DNA of 64,000 bases from JARDZU01 sp963730285 (GCA_963730285.1 CAVSQY010000001.1:186001-250000), one strand, 5' to 3'. Shown: positions 16,405-26,025, counted from the stretch's first letter. The notes: generated by a model not told the origin, from the letters alone. Program-made: numbers and translations.

Positions 16405-17312
16405 TGTCACATCACATCGTGGTCAAGCGCGACCAACTCGATTACGCGACACCCGACGAGTTCGAGGGGCATAGCTCCGGATACGCCGCAGCTCCGGTGG
16501 TCGACGAGCCGGGCGGCGGGGTCCAGATGGGGTTCCGTTTGGGGCGCTTGGACCACCAGGGAGAGATCGCGGCCCATCTCCACTCCTTCGAGGAGACTTT
16601 CTTCGTTGTCGAGGGCGAAATGACGGTCGACATACCCGAGGGGTCGTTCGTGGTCAAGGCCGGGGACTACGGGCTACTGCCTGTCGGAGTTACACACGCC
16701 TTTCGCAACCATTCCGGCGAGACGGCCACCTTCGCCGAGATGACCGCTCCGCTGCCAAGACAGCGTTTCGGCTACGACACCTTCTTTCCCGGAGCCCTCC
16801 CCTCCGGGGAAAAGATCGAGGTCGACGTGAGAGACCCGAGAGTCCGCAACTTTGGCCACATCGACCCCGAGAACATGGACCCGGCCCAACAGACTCAGGA
16901 CCGGCTCGCATTGAGCGCAAGCATGCGCACCGCACTGCTCGTCTACAGCGGCATCAGCGTCAAGATGATGGTCGACTCGGACCTGGGCGCGGACCTGTCC
17001 ACCATGTTCATGGTCCAGTACGAACCGAACGGATTCGCCGGCGCCCATGACCACCCGCTCGAGGAGGCCTATCTGATCCTCGAGGGCGATGTCGAGGCGA
17101 AATTCGACGACGACACCTATCAACTGGCGGCAGGCGACGTGGCCTGGGCAGGAGTGGGATGCGTCCACGCCTTCCGCAACATCGGGGAGGGCCGTGTCCG
17201 TTGGCTGGAGACCCAGGCCCCACAACCACCGCCAAGGCACTCGTACCGATTCGACCGCGATTGGTCCTATCTGACCGAAGTCCTCGCGGCCGACAAGCGA
17301 CAGATTCGTTGA
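16404..17312 (+). CDS. Bicupin protein
   Basis: A 302-residue protein with two cupin domains. The first, near residues 40-115, has HLHSFEETFFVVEGEMTV and PVGVTHAFRNHSGE. The second, near 195-275, has HDHPLEEAYLILEGDVEA and GVGCVHAFRNIGEG. Each carries the H-x-H...E...H metal set, so both sites look active. Bicupins include gentisate-type dioxygenases, (S)-ureidoglycine aminohydrolase-like enzymes and sugar isomerases. The resemblance in layout to ureidoglycine aminohydrolase is notable in a cluster with amidohydrolases, but the assignment is unproven. It is translationally coupled on the 5' side; the next gene starts 19 bases downstream. Confidence 0.85.
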   Translation: MSHHIVVKRDQLDYATPDEFEGHSSGYAAAPVVDEPGGGVQMGFRLGRLDHQGEIAAHLHSFEETFFVVEGEMTVDIPEGSFVVKAGDYGLLPVGVTHAFRNHSGETATFAEMTAPLPRQRFGYDTFFPGALPSGEKIEVDVRDPRVRNFGHIDPENMDPAQQTQDRLALSASMRTALLVYSGISVKMMVDSDLGADLSTMFMVQYEPNGFAGAHDHPLEEAYLILEGDVEAKFDDDTYQLAAGDVAWAGVGCVHAFRNIGEGRVRWLETQAPQPPPRHSYRFDRDWSYLTEVLAADKRQIR

Positions 17313-17330
17313 GTTGAAAGGAGCAGGAAC

Positions 17331-18584
17331 ATGGACGAGTTTCCGGTAGCAACTACCCCGGCACCAGGGGTGATGGGTGTCGACTGGGAGGTTCGGCTCG
17401 ACTTCGAGCGCCTCCGCCAATACCGGATCGGCCGGGTCCGCACCATGCTCGAAGAATTCGACCTCGGCGCCGTCCTCCTCTTCGAGACTTCGAACATCCG
17501 GTACGCCACCGCTACGCAGATCGGGTACTGGGCGTTCAACAAGGGTGAGCGGTACGCCCTCGTCACCCGTGAGGGCCGACCCCGCATCTGGGACTTCGGC
17601 TCTGCAGCCAAGGCCCATCGCCTCCAGTTGCCCCACATGTTCGACCACGACAATTCGGTGGGCGGGAACACAGGGCTGCAAGGGGCCATCGGCCCCGAGA
17701 CCGGTCTCCACTCCCGAGCGGCTGCAGAGATCAAGTCGGTGCTGGCGGCCGAGGGTCTCGCCGGCGAGCGACTCGGCGTGGACCTGGCCGAGACCGGTGT
17801 GTTCCTCGCGTTGCAAGACGAAGGTCTCAACGTGGTCGACGGCCAGCAGGCCATGATGCGCGCCAGGGAGATAAAGAGCCCCGACGAGATCGTCCTACTC
17901 ACCCAGGCATGCGCCATGGTCGACGGTGTCTATCACGACATCTATGAGGCGCTCAAGCCAGGTGTCCGTGAGTCGGACATCGTTGCCTTGGCCCACAGCC
18001 GGCTCTTCGAGATGGGGTCGGAATTCGTCGAGGCGATCAACTCGATCGCCGGTGAGCGTTGCAGCCCCCATCCCCACGTCTTCTCTGATCGTTTGATCCG
18101 ACCCGGGGACCAGGCCTACTTCGACATCATCCACGTCTTCAACGGATATCGGACGTGTTATTACCGCACGTTCGTAGTGGGGCGGGCCACCCAGCCTCAG
18201 CGGGACGCCTTCAAGCAGTCCCGGGAGTGGATGGACGCGGCCATCGACCTGGTGAAGCCCGGTGCGAGCACCGATCAAATCGCCAAGGTCTGGCCCAGGG
18301 CGGAAGAGTTCGGCTTCGAGGACGAGATGGATGCATTCGGGCTCCAGTTCGGACACGGTGTCGGGGTGGGCCTCCACGAGCGCCCCATCATCAGCCGGCT
18401 CAACTCGCTCGAGTCGCCGGTCGAGATCCAAGAGGGCATGCTCTTTGCCCTCGAGACCTATGCGCCGGCCTCCGATGGCCGCTCGGCTGCCCGCATCGAA
18501 GAAGAGGTGGTGGTGACGGCCGACGGTTGCAAGGTGATAACGCTCTTCCCGTGTGAAGAGCTGATGGTGGCGAATGCCTACTGA
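17331..18584 (+). CDS. M24 peptidase-fold protein, creatinase/ectoine-hydrolase-like
   Basis: A 417-residue protein with the two-domain creatinase/aminopeptidase P architecture: an N-terminal domain (RVRTMLEEFDLGAVLLFETSNIRYATA) and a C-terminal pita-bread domain from about residue 180 (AREIKSPDEIVLLTQACAMVDG). Metal-ligand positions are only partly kept. The first aspartate is present in AYFDIIHVFNGY, but the usual second one (S-D-x-T-R-T) is replaced in RTCYYRTF. The histidine of FGHGVGVGLHE and the glutamates of FALETY and IEEEVVVT remain. Creatinase-type members lack metal and cleave C-N bonds in non-peptide substrates, so a small-molecule hydrolase is more likely than a peptidase. AAAGGAG precedes the ATG. 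Confidence 0.85.
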   Translation: MDEFPVATTPAPGVMGVDWEVRLDFERLRQYRIGRVRTMLEEFDLGAVLLFETSNIRYATATQIGYWAFNKGERYALVTREGRPRIWDFGSAAKAHRLQLPHMFDHDNSVGGNTGLQGAIGPETGLHSRAAAEIKSVLAAEGLAGERLGVDLAETGVFLALQDEGLNVVDGQQAMMRAREIKSPDEIVLLTQACAMVDGVYHDIYEALKPGVRESDIVALAHSRLFEMGSEFVEAINSIAGERCSPHPHVFSDRLIRPGDQAYFDIIHVFNGYRTCYYRTFVVGRATQPQRDAFKQSREWMDAAIDLVKPGASTDQIAKVWPRAEEFGFEDEMDAFGLQFGHGVGVGLHERPIISRLNSLESPVEIQEGMLFALETYAPASDGRSAARIEEEVVVTADGCKVITLFPCEELMVANAY

Positions 18585-19635
18585 TCCAAGGTACGACTAC
18601 GCCCTCCGGGAGCCACGGCTCCCGAGACCGATCGATACCTCGCTGGAGCACGCCGACATCGACCTCGAGCGCAGGCTCGGGATGTATCGGAAGCTGCATG
18701 AGCTGAGACAATTCGGCAAGCGCGCCCACGATCTGTTCCTACAGAACCTGGTCAAGGGCACCACGCATCTTTCTCTGGGCATGGAGGCGATCGCGACCGG
18801 GTTCGGCGCGGCCCTGCAACCCGGCGACTACACCTTCGCCACCTACCGCGGTCATGCCCATGCCCTCGCCCGGGGTATGGATCTGGGCGAGGCGATGGCC
18901 GAGCTGCTCGGCCGGGAGAACGGCGTCCTCGGGGGCAAAGGCGGATCGATGCATCTCACCGACGTCTCCAAGGGGATGATGGGCTCCTACGCCATCATCG
19001 GCGCCCATCTCTGTGTCGCCAACGGCGCGGCTTGGTCGGCTCAGATGCGTGGCACCGATCAGGTTGCGGTGTGTTTCTTCGGAGACGGCACCACCAACAT
19101 CGGGGCCTTCCACGAAGCCCTGAACATGGCCAAGATCTGGAACCTGCCGGTCGTGTTCGTTTGCGAGAACAACCTCTACATGGAGTACACGCCCATCGAC
19201 CTGATCACCGCTGTGGCCAACCCGGCGGCCGATCGAGCGGCCTCGTACGGGCTCGAACGCATCGTCGTCGACGGCAACGACCCCGATGCCGTGTACCTAA
19301 CCGCCCGTAAGGCTTTGGACAAGGCGCGGACAGGCGACGGACCGACCCTGGTCGAGGCGACCACATATCGCTCGGGTGGGCACTCGAGGGCCGACCCGGG
19401 CAAGTATCGCCCGACAGCCGAAGTGGATGCATGGAAAGAACGCGACCCGATACCGGTCTATCACGACCGCCTGCTCAATGTGGGGGCGCCCGAAGCGCGT
19501 CTCAGCGCCATCGAGCGCGAAGTTGCCGAGGCGATCGACGCGGCGACCGAATTCGCCAAGGCGGGCCGTGAGCCAGGTCTCGACTCGCTGCTCAGTGATG
19601 TCTATGCCGACGGAGGCTCGCGATGGCGGAATTGA
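18574..19635 (+). CDS. TPP-dependent 2-oxoacid/acetoin dehydrogenase E1 alpha subunit
   Basis: A 353-residue E1 alpha subunit. It has the thiamine-diphosphate motif FFGDGTTNIGAFHEALNMAKIWNLPVVFVCENN (GDG ... NN) near residues 168-200, the pyrophosphate-side histidines in TYRGHAHALARG, the family signature GKGGSMHL and the phosphorylation-loop analogue YRSGGHSRADPG. The substrate class is pyruvate, acetoin or a branched 2-oxoacid. It overlaps the M24 gene by 11 bases and the E1 beta gene by 13. No E2 acyltransferase or E3 dihydrolipoyl dehydrogenase is encoded in the window, so the partners must be elsewhere or the E1 works alone. Confidence 0.92.
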   Translation: MPTDPRYDYALREPRLPRPIDTSLEHADIDLERRLGMYRKLHELRQFGKRAHDLFLQNLVKGTTHLSLGMEAIATGFGAALQPGDYTFATYRGHAHALARGMDLGEAMAELLGRENGVLGGKGGSMHLTDVSKGMMGSYAIIGAHLCVANGAAWSAQMRGTDQVAVCFFGDGTTNIGAFHEALNMAKIWNLPVVFVCENNLYMEYTPIDLITAVANPAADRAASYGLERIVVDGNDPDAVYLTARKALDKARTGDGPTLVEATTYRSGGHSRADPGKYRPTAEVDAWKERDPIPVYHDRLLNVGAPEARLSAIEREVAEAIDAATEFAKAGREPGLDSLLSDVYADGGSRWRN

Positions 19636-20612
19636 GCTACCGGGAGGCCGTGGCCTACGGCATCGCCCAGGAGATGCGACGCGACCCGTCCCTGGTGATG
19701 CTCGGTGAGGACATTGCTGCCGCAGGCGGCGTGTTCAAGACAACGGTCGGCCTTCTCGACGAGTTCGGGCCAAACCGAGTCCGAGACACGCCGATCTCGG
19801 AGCAGGCCATCCTGGGGGCAGCGATGGGAGCGGCCATGACCGGAGTGCCGGTTATCGCCGAGATCATGTTCTCCGACTTCATCGCTGTCTGCTTCGACAT
19901 GCTGGCCAACGAGATCGCCAAAAGCCGGTACATGACCAACGGTCAGGTCACCTTCCCCCTCGTCGTTCGGACCGCCAATGGAGGCGGCGCTCGTTTCGGC
20001 GCCCAGCACTCCCAGTCCGTGGAGAACTGGTGCATGATGATCCCCGGGCTGAAGGTGGTCGCCCCCGCCACCGCCACCGATGTGGTGGGTCTCATGGCGG
20101 CCTCGATTCGTGACCCCGATCCGGTGGTCTTCTTCGAGCACAAGTCGCTGATGGCAACCAAGGAGGAAGTCTCCGGCGGCGAGATCGTCGATGAGTTGGG
20201 GAAGGCCAAGGTGGTGCGCCAGGGCAGCGACGTCACCATCGCCGCATTGGCGCTGATGGTGCCAAGAGCGCTGGAAGCGGCGGAGCTCCTCGCGACCGAC
20301 GGCATCTCGGCCGAGGTCGTCGACGTCCGCTCGCTGGTCCCCCTCGACACCAAGACATTGCTCGATTCGGTCGCCAGAACCGGAAGGTTCTTCACGGTCG
20401 AGGAGAACCCGAGACTTTGCGGGTGGGGTGCCGAGCTCGTCTCGATCATCTCCGAGGAGGCGTTTTGGGACCTGGACGGGCCCAGCATTCGGATCACCAC
20501 TCCTCACATACCTCTTCCGGCGGCCGCAGCACTCGAGGACCTGGCCATCCCCTCCGTCCAGAGGATCTACGAGACCGTGGCCAAGTCGGTCGATTCGGGA
20601 GCTGGTGGTTGA
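19623..20612 (+). CDS. TPP-dependent dehydrogenase E1 beta subunit
   Basis: A 329-residue transketolase-like E1 beta subunit, with LSYREAVAYGIAQEMRRDPSLVMLGEDI at the start, GVPVIAEIMFSDFIAVCFDMLANEIAK, GGGARFGAQHSQSVENWCMMIPGLKVVAPATATDV and the C-terminal EVVDVRSLVPLDTKTLLDSVARTGR. It pairs with the alpha subunit upstream to form the alpha2-beta2 heterotetramer that decarboxylates the 2-oxoacid. It overlaps the next gene by four bases (TTGA), so the amidohydrolase is translated right after it. This layout resembles acetoin-dehydrogenase-type E1 operons. Confidence 0.93.
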   Translation: MAELSYREAVAYGIAQEMRRDPSLVMLGEDIAAAGGVFKTTVGLLDEFGPNRVRDTPISEQAILGAAMGAAMTGVPVIAEIMFSDFIAVCFDMLANEIAKSRYMTNGQVTFPLVVRTANGGGARFGAQHSQSVENWCMMIPGLKVVAPATATDVVGLMAASIRDPDPVVFFEHKSLMATKEEVSGGEIVDELGKAKVVRQGSDVTIAALALMVPRALEAAELLATDGISAEVVDVRSLVPLDTKTLLDSVARTGRFFTVEENPRLCGWGAELVSIISEEAFWDLDGPSIRITTPHIPLPAAAALEDLAIPSVQRIYETVAKSVDSGAGG

Positions 20613-21940
20613 GCTCGAAGTTCCTGATACGCGATGGCTGTGTCCTCACCCTTGGGGCGCGTACGCCCAACTTCGACCACGCCGACGTCCTCATCGAAGA
20701 CGACACCATCGTCGAGGTCGGGCCCGGGTTGCGCTCCCGGGACGCCGAGGTGATCGACGCCACCGACACCATCGTCATGCCGGGTTTCGTCGACGGCCAC
20801 CGGCACCTGTGGAGGTCCCTGTTCCGCAACCAGGGCGAGATCGACCCCAGAGGTGACGAGCGGGGAGCGAAGGCGGGTCTGGGACTCCACTACCAAGCCG
20901 ACGACGTATATGCAGCGGTCTTGATTGGTCTCCTGGGCGCTGTCGAGTCGGGGATCACCACCGTGGTTGATTGGTCGGACATCGCGCCCGACCCGAGCCA
21001 TGTCGAGGCCGCGCTTCAGGCACGCGCCGATGTCGGGGTCCGAACTGTCTATGTCCATTCGACACCAAGCTGGGCAACAAACCGATCCGATCGACCCGGC
21101 CTGTTCCGCGAGATACAGGCCAAGGCCGAGTCTGTCGGGCTAGCCATGACGCTGGCGGCCGGCCTCGACGACCCCACCCCATCCACCCTCGACCAGGTGG
21201 CGGTCGAATGGGAATCGGCGAGGCGATCCGGCTTGCGGATTCACGCCCACGCAGGATGGGACGAGACAACGGCCGGTGTGATAGCCCAGCTCGGTCAACG
21301 CGATCTTCTCGGCAGCGATCTCACCCTCATCCATTGCTCCCATCTCACCGATGGCGACCTCGACGCCATCAAGTCGAGCGAAACAGGAGTGGTCCTGACC
21401 CCGTCGAGCGAGATGGCGGCCGGCGCCGGCGCGCCGCCACTGCAGAGTTTGATCGACCGCAACATCAGACCCGGGTTGGGCGTCGATGACGAGCGGATGG
21501 CTCCCGGCGACATCTTCGCCCCGATGCGTGGAGCCATTTCCCTCCAGCACGCCACGCTCTTCGACCTCAAGCTGGCCGGTAAGGCCGGCGTCCCACAGCT
21601 GCTCACCACCAGGGAAGTGATCCGCTACGCCACCTCCGATGGCGCCCGCGTCGTCGGGCTCGACGACGTGACGGGATCGCTGGAAGCCGGGAAGCAGGCT
21701 GACGTCTTGGTGCTGCGGGCCGACCGCCCCAACATCTCACCGATCAACGACCCGATCGGCGCGGTGGTTTGGGGAATGGACACCTCCAACATCGATTGGG
21801 TGTTCGCTGCCGGGAAAGCGCTCATGCGTGAGGGTGTGCTCCAGGGCGACGTGGCCTCGGCCCGAGAGCTCGCCGGTGCGGCCCAGCGTCGGGTATCACA
21901 GTCGGCCGGGATTCTGGTTGGCACGGGTGATCCGCAATGA
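20609..21940 (+). CDS. Amidohydrolase, AtzA/cytosine-deaminase-like (stand-alone copy)
   Basis: A 443-residue amidohydrolase of the TrzA/AtzA/cytosine deaminase group. The metal-binding H-x-H is GFVDGHRHLW at residues 64-66. Further ligands are the histidines in LRIHAHAGWD and LIHCSHL and the aspartate in GLGVDDERMAPGD. The C-terminal strand set (GSLEAGKQADVLVLRADRPN) closes the composite site. The family hydrolyses C-N or C-Cl bonds on heterocycles and guanidino-type groups. The TTG at 20609, overlapping the E1 beta stop, is the only sensible start. A paralogue with the same motifs is fused to the permease at 26022. Confidence 0.88.
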   Translation: MSSKFLIRDGCVLTLGARTPNFDHADVLIEDDTIVEVGPGLRSRDAEVIDATDTIVMPGFVDGHRHLWRSLFRNQGEIDPRGDERGAKAGLGLHYQADDVYAAVLIGLLGAVESGITTVVDWSDIAPDPSHVEAALQARADVGVRTVYVHSTPSWATNRSDRPGLFREIQAKAESVGLAMTLAAGLDDPTPSTLDQVAVEWESARRSGLRIHAHAGWDETTAGVIAQLGQRDLLGSDLTLIHCSHLTDGDLDAIKSSETGVVLTPSSEMAAGAGAPPLQSLIDRNIRPGLGVDDERMAPGDIFAPMRGAISLQHATLFDLKLAGKAGVPQLLTTREVIRYATSDGARVVGLDDVTGSLEAGKQADVLVLRADRPNISPINDPIGAVVWGMDTSNIDWVFAAGKALMREGVLQGDVASARELAGAAQRRVSQSAGILVGTGDPQ

Positions 21941-22989
21941 CGACCAGACGGGCCCCGTCCTCGGCGCTGACATCCTTCGTCGTCGCCTCCCGCTACATGC
22001 CTGTGTACGTGGCGCTGATCCTGCTGGTGATCGTTGCATCGATCTGGGCTCCCGCCGTGCTGGGAAGCGTGCAGCTCAGCGCCATCGCACCGTATGGTGC
22101 CCTGCTGGCAATCACAGCCCTCGGGCAGATGTTGGTCATCATGACCGGCGGGATCGATCTGAGCACCCCCGGCACACTCACCCTGGCTGCGGTGATCATG
22201 GTGGGTGTAGGCGGCCAGTCGGATGACCGGATCGGGGTGGCCATCCTGACCGCGATCGGTGTTGGCGCCCTCATCGGGCTGGTCAATGGGATCCTCATCG
22301 GAGGGCTCAAACTGAACGCGCTCATAGTCACGCTGGCGGTGGGACAGGTCGTGATCGGGGTGCTCAACCGGTACGGGCGTACCTTCCCGGTGCAGAGCGC
22401 GGTTCCTCGTGGCTGGGCAACATGGACCACGACCCGGATCTTTGGGGTCAGCCCCATCTTCTGGATCGGGCTGACGATCACCATCCTCCTGATCCTGGCA
22501 TTCCGTTTCACCACCGTCGGCAGGAGATTCCAGGTGGTCGGGGCAAACCCGGTCGCCTCCAACGTGGTCGGGCTCCGGGTCAACATGAATCAGATATCGG
22601 CCTACGTTGTCGCCGCGGTTCTGTTCGCCATCGCCGGCGTCGTCCTTGCCGGGCTCCGCAACACCCCAGGGGTTGCCGTCGCCAACCAGTACCTCCTCGG
22701 ACCGATCGCCGCCGTCGTCATCGGAGGAGCCTCCCTAACCGGTGGCCTGGCCAGCCCTGTCTCCACCTTTGCGGCCGCAGTCTTCCTCACCGGTCTCGAC
22801 TACGTGATGCGGGCGATGGGTGTGCCCGACAACTTCCAGCTGGTCGTCTTCGGACTGGTGATCATCGGAGGGATGCTGATTTCGGGCGATCGGATCATCA
22901 AAGCAGTGGAGCGACTGCTCCGCGAGCGGCGACGACCCGGTCGCATCGATGAGGAAAGAACCCAAAGCTCGCTCGGCGGGACTGGTTGA
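21937..22989 (+). CDS. ABC transporter permease, ribose/xylose type (RbsC-like)
   Basis: A 350-residue membrane protein of the BPD_transp_2 type with about ten hydrophobic segments. The family marker MLVIMTGGIDLSTPGTLTLAAVIM lies near residue 66, with VNGILIGGLKLNALIVTLAVGQVVIG near 113 and GGASLTGGLASPVSTFAAAVFLTGLDYVM near 263. It overlaps the amidohydrolase by four bases (ATGA). The importer has two different permeases, this one and the fused one at 26022, so the transport channel is probably a heterodimer. The cytoplasmic tail is short and charged. Confidence 0.9.
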   Translation: MTTRRAPSSALTSFVVASRYMPVYVALILLVIVASIWAPAVLGSVQLSAIAPYGALLAITALGQMLVIMTGGIDLSTPGTLTLAAVIMVGVGGQSDDRIGVAILTAIGVGALIGLVNGILIGGLKLNALIVTLAVGQVVIGVLNRYGRTFPVQSAVPRGWATWTTTRIFGVSPIFWIGLTITILLILAFRFTTVGRRFQVVGANPVASNVVGLRVNMNQISAYVVAAVLFAIAGVVLAGLRNTPGVAVANQYLLGPIAAVVIGGASLTGGLASPVSTFAAAVFLTGLDYVMRAMGVPDNFQLVVFGLVIIGGMLISGDRIIKAVERLLRERRRPGRIDEERTQSSLGGTG

Positions 22990-23065
22990 GAAAGGAGTTT
23001 CCACACCCAACGAGCCGACATCCATAAAAAGCCAAAGGGCGGCAACGCCCTATCGGAGGAGGAAT

Positions 23066-24442
23066 ATGAAACGATCGAAGATCATCGGCATCGGTGCCGT
23101 TCTGGCGCTGGTCGTGGCGGCGTGCTCGGGCACGACGGCGGAGACGACCACGACAGCCGGCGGCGCCGAGACCACCACGACCGTGGCGGAGACGACCACG
23201 ACAGCCGGCGGCGGCGACACCACCACCACGGCTGCAGTCGAGAATCCCCTGGCCGCTTATGACGAGGACCCCATGGCCGCCGATCCGACGCTGGTAGAGA
23301 AGGCCCTTGGGCCGGTCGAGCCATCGGACGAGGCGAGCTGGAACATCATCCTGGCGTCGATCGCACGGGCCAACCAGGACCTGGACGACGCCACTATCGC
23401 CAAGGCACTGGAGTGCTGGGGCAACCAGGAGTGTGACACCGGTAGCGGTGGCGACTTGGTGATGGGCTTCGCCGACGGTGGCGGGAACGATGTCAACGTT
23501 TGGCGATCGGTGAGCCACATGGAGGCAGTCCTCCAGGCACTCACCTATCCCGAGATTGGGACCATCGTCTCCACCGCGGCAAACTTCGATCCGGACCCGG
23601 CCGTGGCCGCCAATGACATCAGGTTCCTGATCCAGAGGGGTGTCGACTTCATCGTCGGATATCCCGATCAGGGTGTGGCGATCGCCGATGCGATCCTCGA
23701 AGCCAACGCGGCCGGCATCCCATACGTCCCGTTTTCTGCGGGCTGGGTCGGGCTACCCGACCAGGAAGGTGCCCTCGTCCCCGGTCAGGACTACCTGACC
23801 GTGGTTGGTGAGGACCTCTGTGCGCTTGGCGAGAGCTTTGCCGGAGTGCTGAACGAAAACGTTGGCGAAGGCAAAGTGGTGACGCTGGGTGGGACTCCTG
23901 GCAACGCCCTCTCACTCGGATGGCAGCGATGCGAGATCGCTGCTTTGAGTGACAGCCTCGAGCTGGTCAACCCACCGGCCGACGAGAACAGCACCACCGG
24001 CGACACGAGTTGGTACAACCCAATCATCCCCGACATCTTCCGCGGTTTTCTGACCACGGATCCAGATGTCAAGGGATACGCCTATGAGTACGCCGACGGG
24101 ATGCTGACCGGTCTTCAGGTCTATCAGGAGCTGAACATCCCGGTGGAGAACATCACCATGGCGTTGCGCACCGACGAGCAGAGCCTGTTCTGCGACTGGG
24201 CGGATCGCAACGAGCCGACCTACAAGATCTTCTACTCGGCTGGTGGCAACTTCCAGTCACGAGTGGGAGTGACTGCGGCGATGATGTCACTGAAGGGCGC
24301 AGAGATACCCGCCGAGGTCGTCGTGCCTCACGTGATGCGTGAAGTTACGGCTGCCGATTGTGATCCCAACCGGGCCAACCCGGTGGTGTCGGGGACGTCC
24401 CTGGTGCCGGGAGGCATCCTCGCAAGCATGTTCGGCGGATGA
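23066..24442 (+). CDS. ABC transporter substrate-binding lipoprotein
   Basis: A 458-residue lipoprotein with signal MKRSKIIGIGAVLALVVAACSG (lipobox V-A-A-C), followed by a repeat-like Thr/Ala/Gly linker containing three AETTTT/DTTTT units. The mature part is a periplasmic-binding-protein fold of the sugar type: GVDFIVGYPDQGVAIADAILEANAAGIPYVPF near residue 191 and GKVVTLGGTPGNALSLGWQRCEIAAL near 270. The ATG at 23066 is preceded by a very strong GGAGGAGG site. It delivers the unknown substrate to the two permeases. Two cysteine pairs (CWGNQEC and others) may form disulphides. Confidence 0.9.
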   Translation: MKRSKIIGIGAVLALVVAACSGTTAETTTTAGGAETTTTVAETTTTAGGGDTTTTAAVENPLAAYDEDPMAADPTLVEKALGPVEPSDEASWNIILASIARANQDLDDATIAKALECWGNQECDTGSGGDLVMGFADGGGNDVNVWRSVSHMEAVLQALTYPEIGTIVSTAANFDPDPAVAANDIRFLIQRGVDFIVGYPDQGVAIADAILEANAAGIPYVPFSAGWVGLPDQEGALVPGQDYLTVVGEDLCALGESFAGVLNENVGEGKVVTLGGTPGNALSLGWQRCEIAALSDSLELVNPPADENSTTGDTSWYNPIIPDIFRGFLTTDPDVKGYAYEYADGMLTGLQVYQELNIPVENITMALRTDEQSLFCDWADRNEPTYKIFYSAGGNFQSRVGVTAAMMSLKGAEIPAEVVVPHVMREVTAADCDPNRANPVVSGTSLVPGGILASMFGG

Positions 24443-26025
24443 CCAGCGGCAATCCCGGAAGCGAGCCGACCACCGTTCTCGAACTGACGGGGATATCCCG
24501 TCAGTTCGGGACGGTCCGGGCATTGACCGACGTCAGCTTCGACTGCCGCGTCGGTGAGGTTCACGCCCTCGTGGGCGAGAACGGTTCGGGCAAGTCGACT
24601 CTCCTCGGGATTGCATCCGGGTTTGTGGACCCCGATCTGGGCACCGTCCGGATCGGGGGCCAACCCCTTCGTCGCGATTCCCCTGCCCTGGCCCGAAAAT
24701 TGGGTCTGGCCATGGCCTACCAGGACACCTCGCTGGTAAAGGCCGAGCCGGTGAAGAACAACCTCTATCTGGCGGCGCCCCCCGAAAGCCGCCCTGCCTT
24801 CTGGCGACGAAAGAAATGGGCCCGCAAGCTCCTCGCCGACTTCGACCTCGACCTCGAGCTATTCCCCGACTCCCCGGCCGCATTTCTCACCCTCGCCGAC
24901 CGCCAGATGTTCGAGGTCGCAAAAGCACTCGTCTCCAATCCAAAAGTCCTGCTACTGGACGAGCCCACCACCGCCCTCGGGCCCGACGAGGTGGAGGCAC
25001 TACACCGGACGATCGGCGCCTGCCGAGATCGAGGAGTTGGGGTTGTATACGTCAGCCATCGACTTCCCGAGGTGCTCGAGATCGCCGATCGCATAACTGT
25101 CTTGCGAGATGGGCGAAATCAGGGAACCTTCGATGCCAAGACCACGTCCGAGCACGAGTTGGTCGACCTGATCGTGGGAAGGCCGTTCGACGCGGCATTT
25201 CCGGCTTCGAGCCCCACCTTCGGCGAGACCAGAGAGGTCCTCGTGGTGGACGGTCTTCAGGGGCAGTCATTCGGCCCGGTCAGCTTCACGCTGAAGAGCG
25301 GCGAGATCGTTGGCATAGCCGGAGCAGAGGGAAACGGTCAGCCGCAGTTGTTTGATTGCCTCGCCGGGCGTGTCCCCCCGAGGGCGGGCCGCGTTGCGTG
25401 CGACGAGGCTGAGCTAACCCTCATCTCGACACATGAAGCCGTCGGAGCCGGGATCATGCTCCTTCCCGGTGACCGCAAGCACGAGGCCCTGATGCCGGTG
25501 CTCGGGGTCAAGGTCAACTCGACCATCCAATCTCTCGGCCGATTCTCGGTGGCGGGCCTCCTGCGGAGGGGAGTCGAGCGTAAGGCCGTAGACGACCTGG
25601 TCGAGCGTCTCGAGATCCGCACCCCATCGCTGGCCCAGCCGGTCGAATTCTTATCTGGCGGAAACCAACAGAAAGTCTCCATATCGCGCACCTTCCTGAG
25701 AGAACCCTCTGTCATCCTGGCTTACGAGCCCACGCAGGGAGTAGACGTCGGGTCACGCTTCGATATCTACAAGGCACTCCGGGCTCGCACCGACTCGGGC
25801 GCCGCCCTCCTCGTCAAGTCGAGCGACCCCCTCGAGCTGACAGGGTTGTGTGACCGGGTGTTGGTGATGTCGCGGGGGACGATCATCGAAGAGATCCCTG
25901 GTGATGAGCTCTCCGAGGTCCGGATAGTCGAGGCAATCGTCCGCGGGCCGGGATTGTCGAAGGCGGGGCGGTCGCCACTCGGCGTGGCAATGCCGAAGTC
26001 TTCGACCGGGAGCGAAGCGTCGTGA
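24439..26025 (+). CDS. ABC transporter ATP-binding protein, RbsA/XylG type
   Basis: A 528-residue protein with two ABC cassettes, as in ribose and xylose importers. The first has an intact Walker A (GENGSGKSTLLG) near residue 46 and Walker B LLLDEPTTALGP near 170, but a degenerate signature (FLTLADRQMFEVAK). The second has a degenerate Walker A (GAEGNGQPQLF) and an intact signature LSGGNQQKVSISR near 410. This asymmetry is typical of the family. ATGA overlap with the binding-protein gene and GTGA overlap with the next gene show tight co-translation. Confidence 0.92.
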   Translation: MTSGNPGSEPTTVLELTGISRQFGTVRALTDVSFDCRVGEVHALVGENGSGKSTLLGIASGFVDPDLGTVRIGGQPLRRDSPALARKLGLAMAYQDTSLVKAEPVKNNLYLAAPPESRPAFWRRKKWARKLLADFDLDLELFPDSPAAFLTLADRQMFEVAKALVSNPKVLLLDEPTTALGPDEVEALHRTIGACRDRGVGVVYVSHRLPEVLEIADRITVLRDGRNQGTFDAKTTSEHELVDLIVGRPFDAAFPASSPTFGETREVLVVDGLQGQSFGPVSFTLKSGEIVGIAGAEGNGQPQLFDCLAGRVPPRAGRVACDEAELTLISTHEAVGAGIMLLPGDRKHEALMPVLGVKVNSTIQSLGRFSVAGLLRRGVERKAVDDLVERLEIRTPSLAQPVEFLSGGNQQKVSISRTFLREPSVILAYEPTQGVDVGSRFDIYKALRARTDSGAALLVKSSDPLELTGLCDRVLVMSRGTIIEEIPGDELSEVRIVEAIVRGPGLSKAGRSPLGVAMPKSSTGSEAS

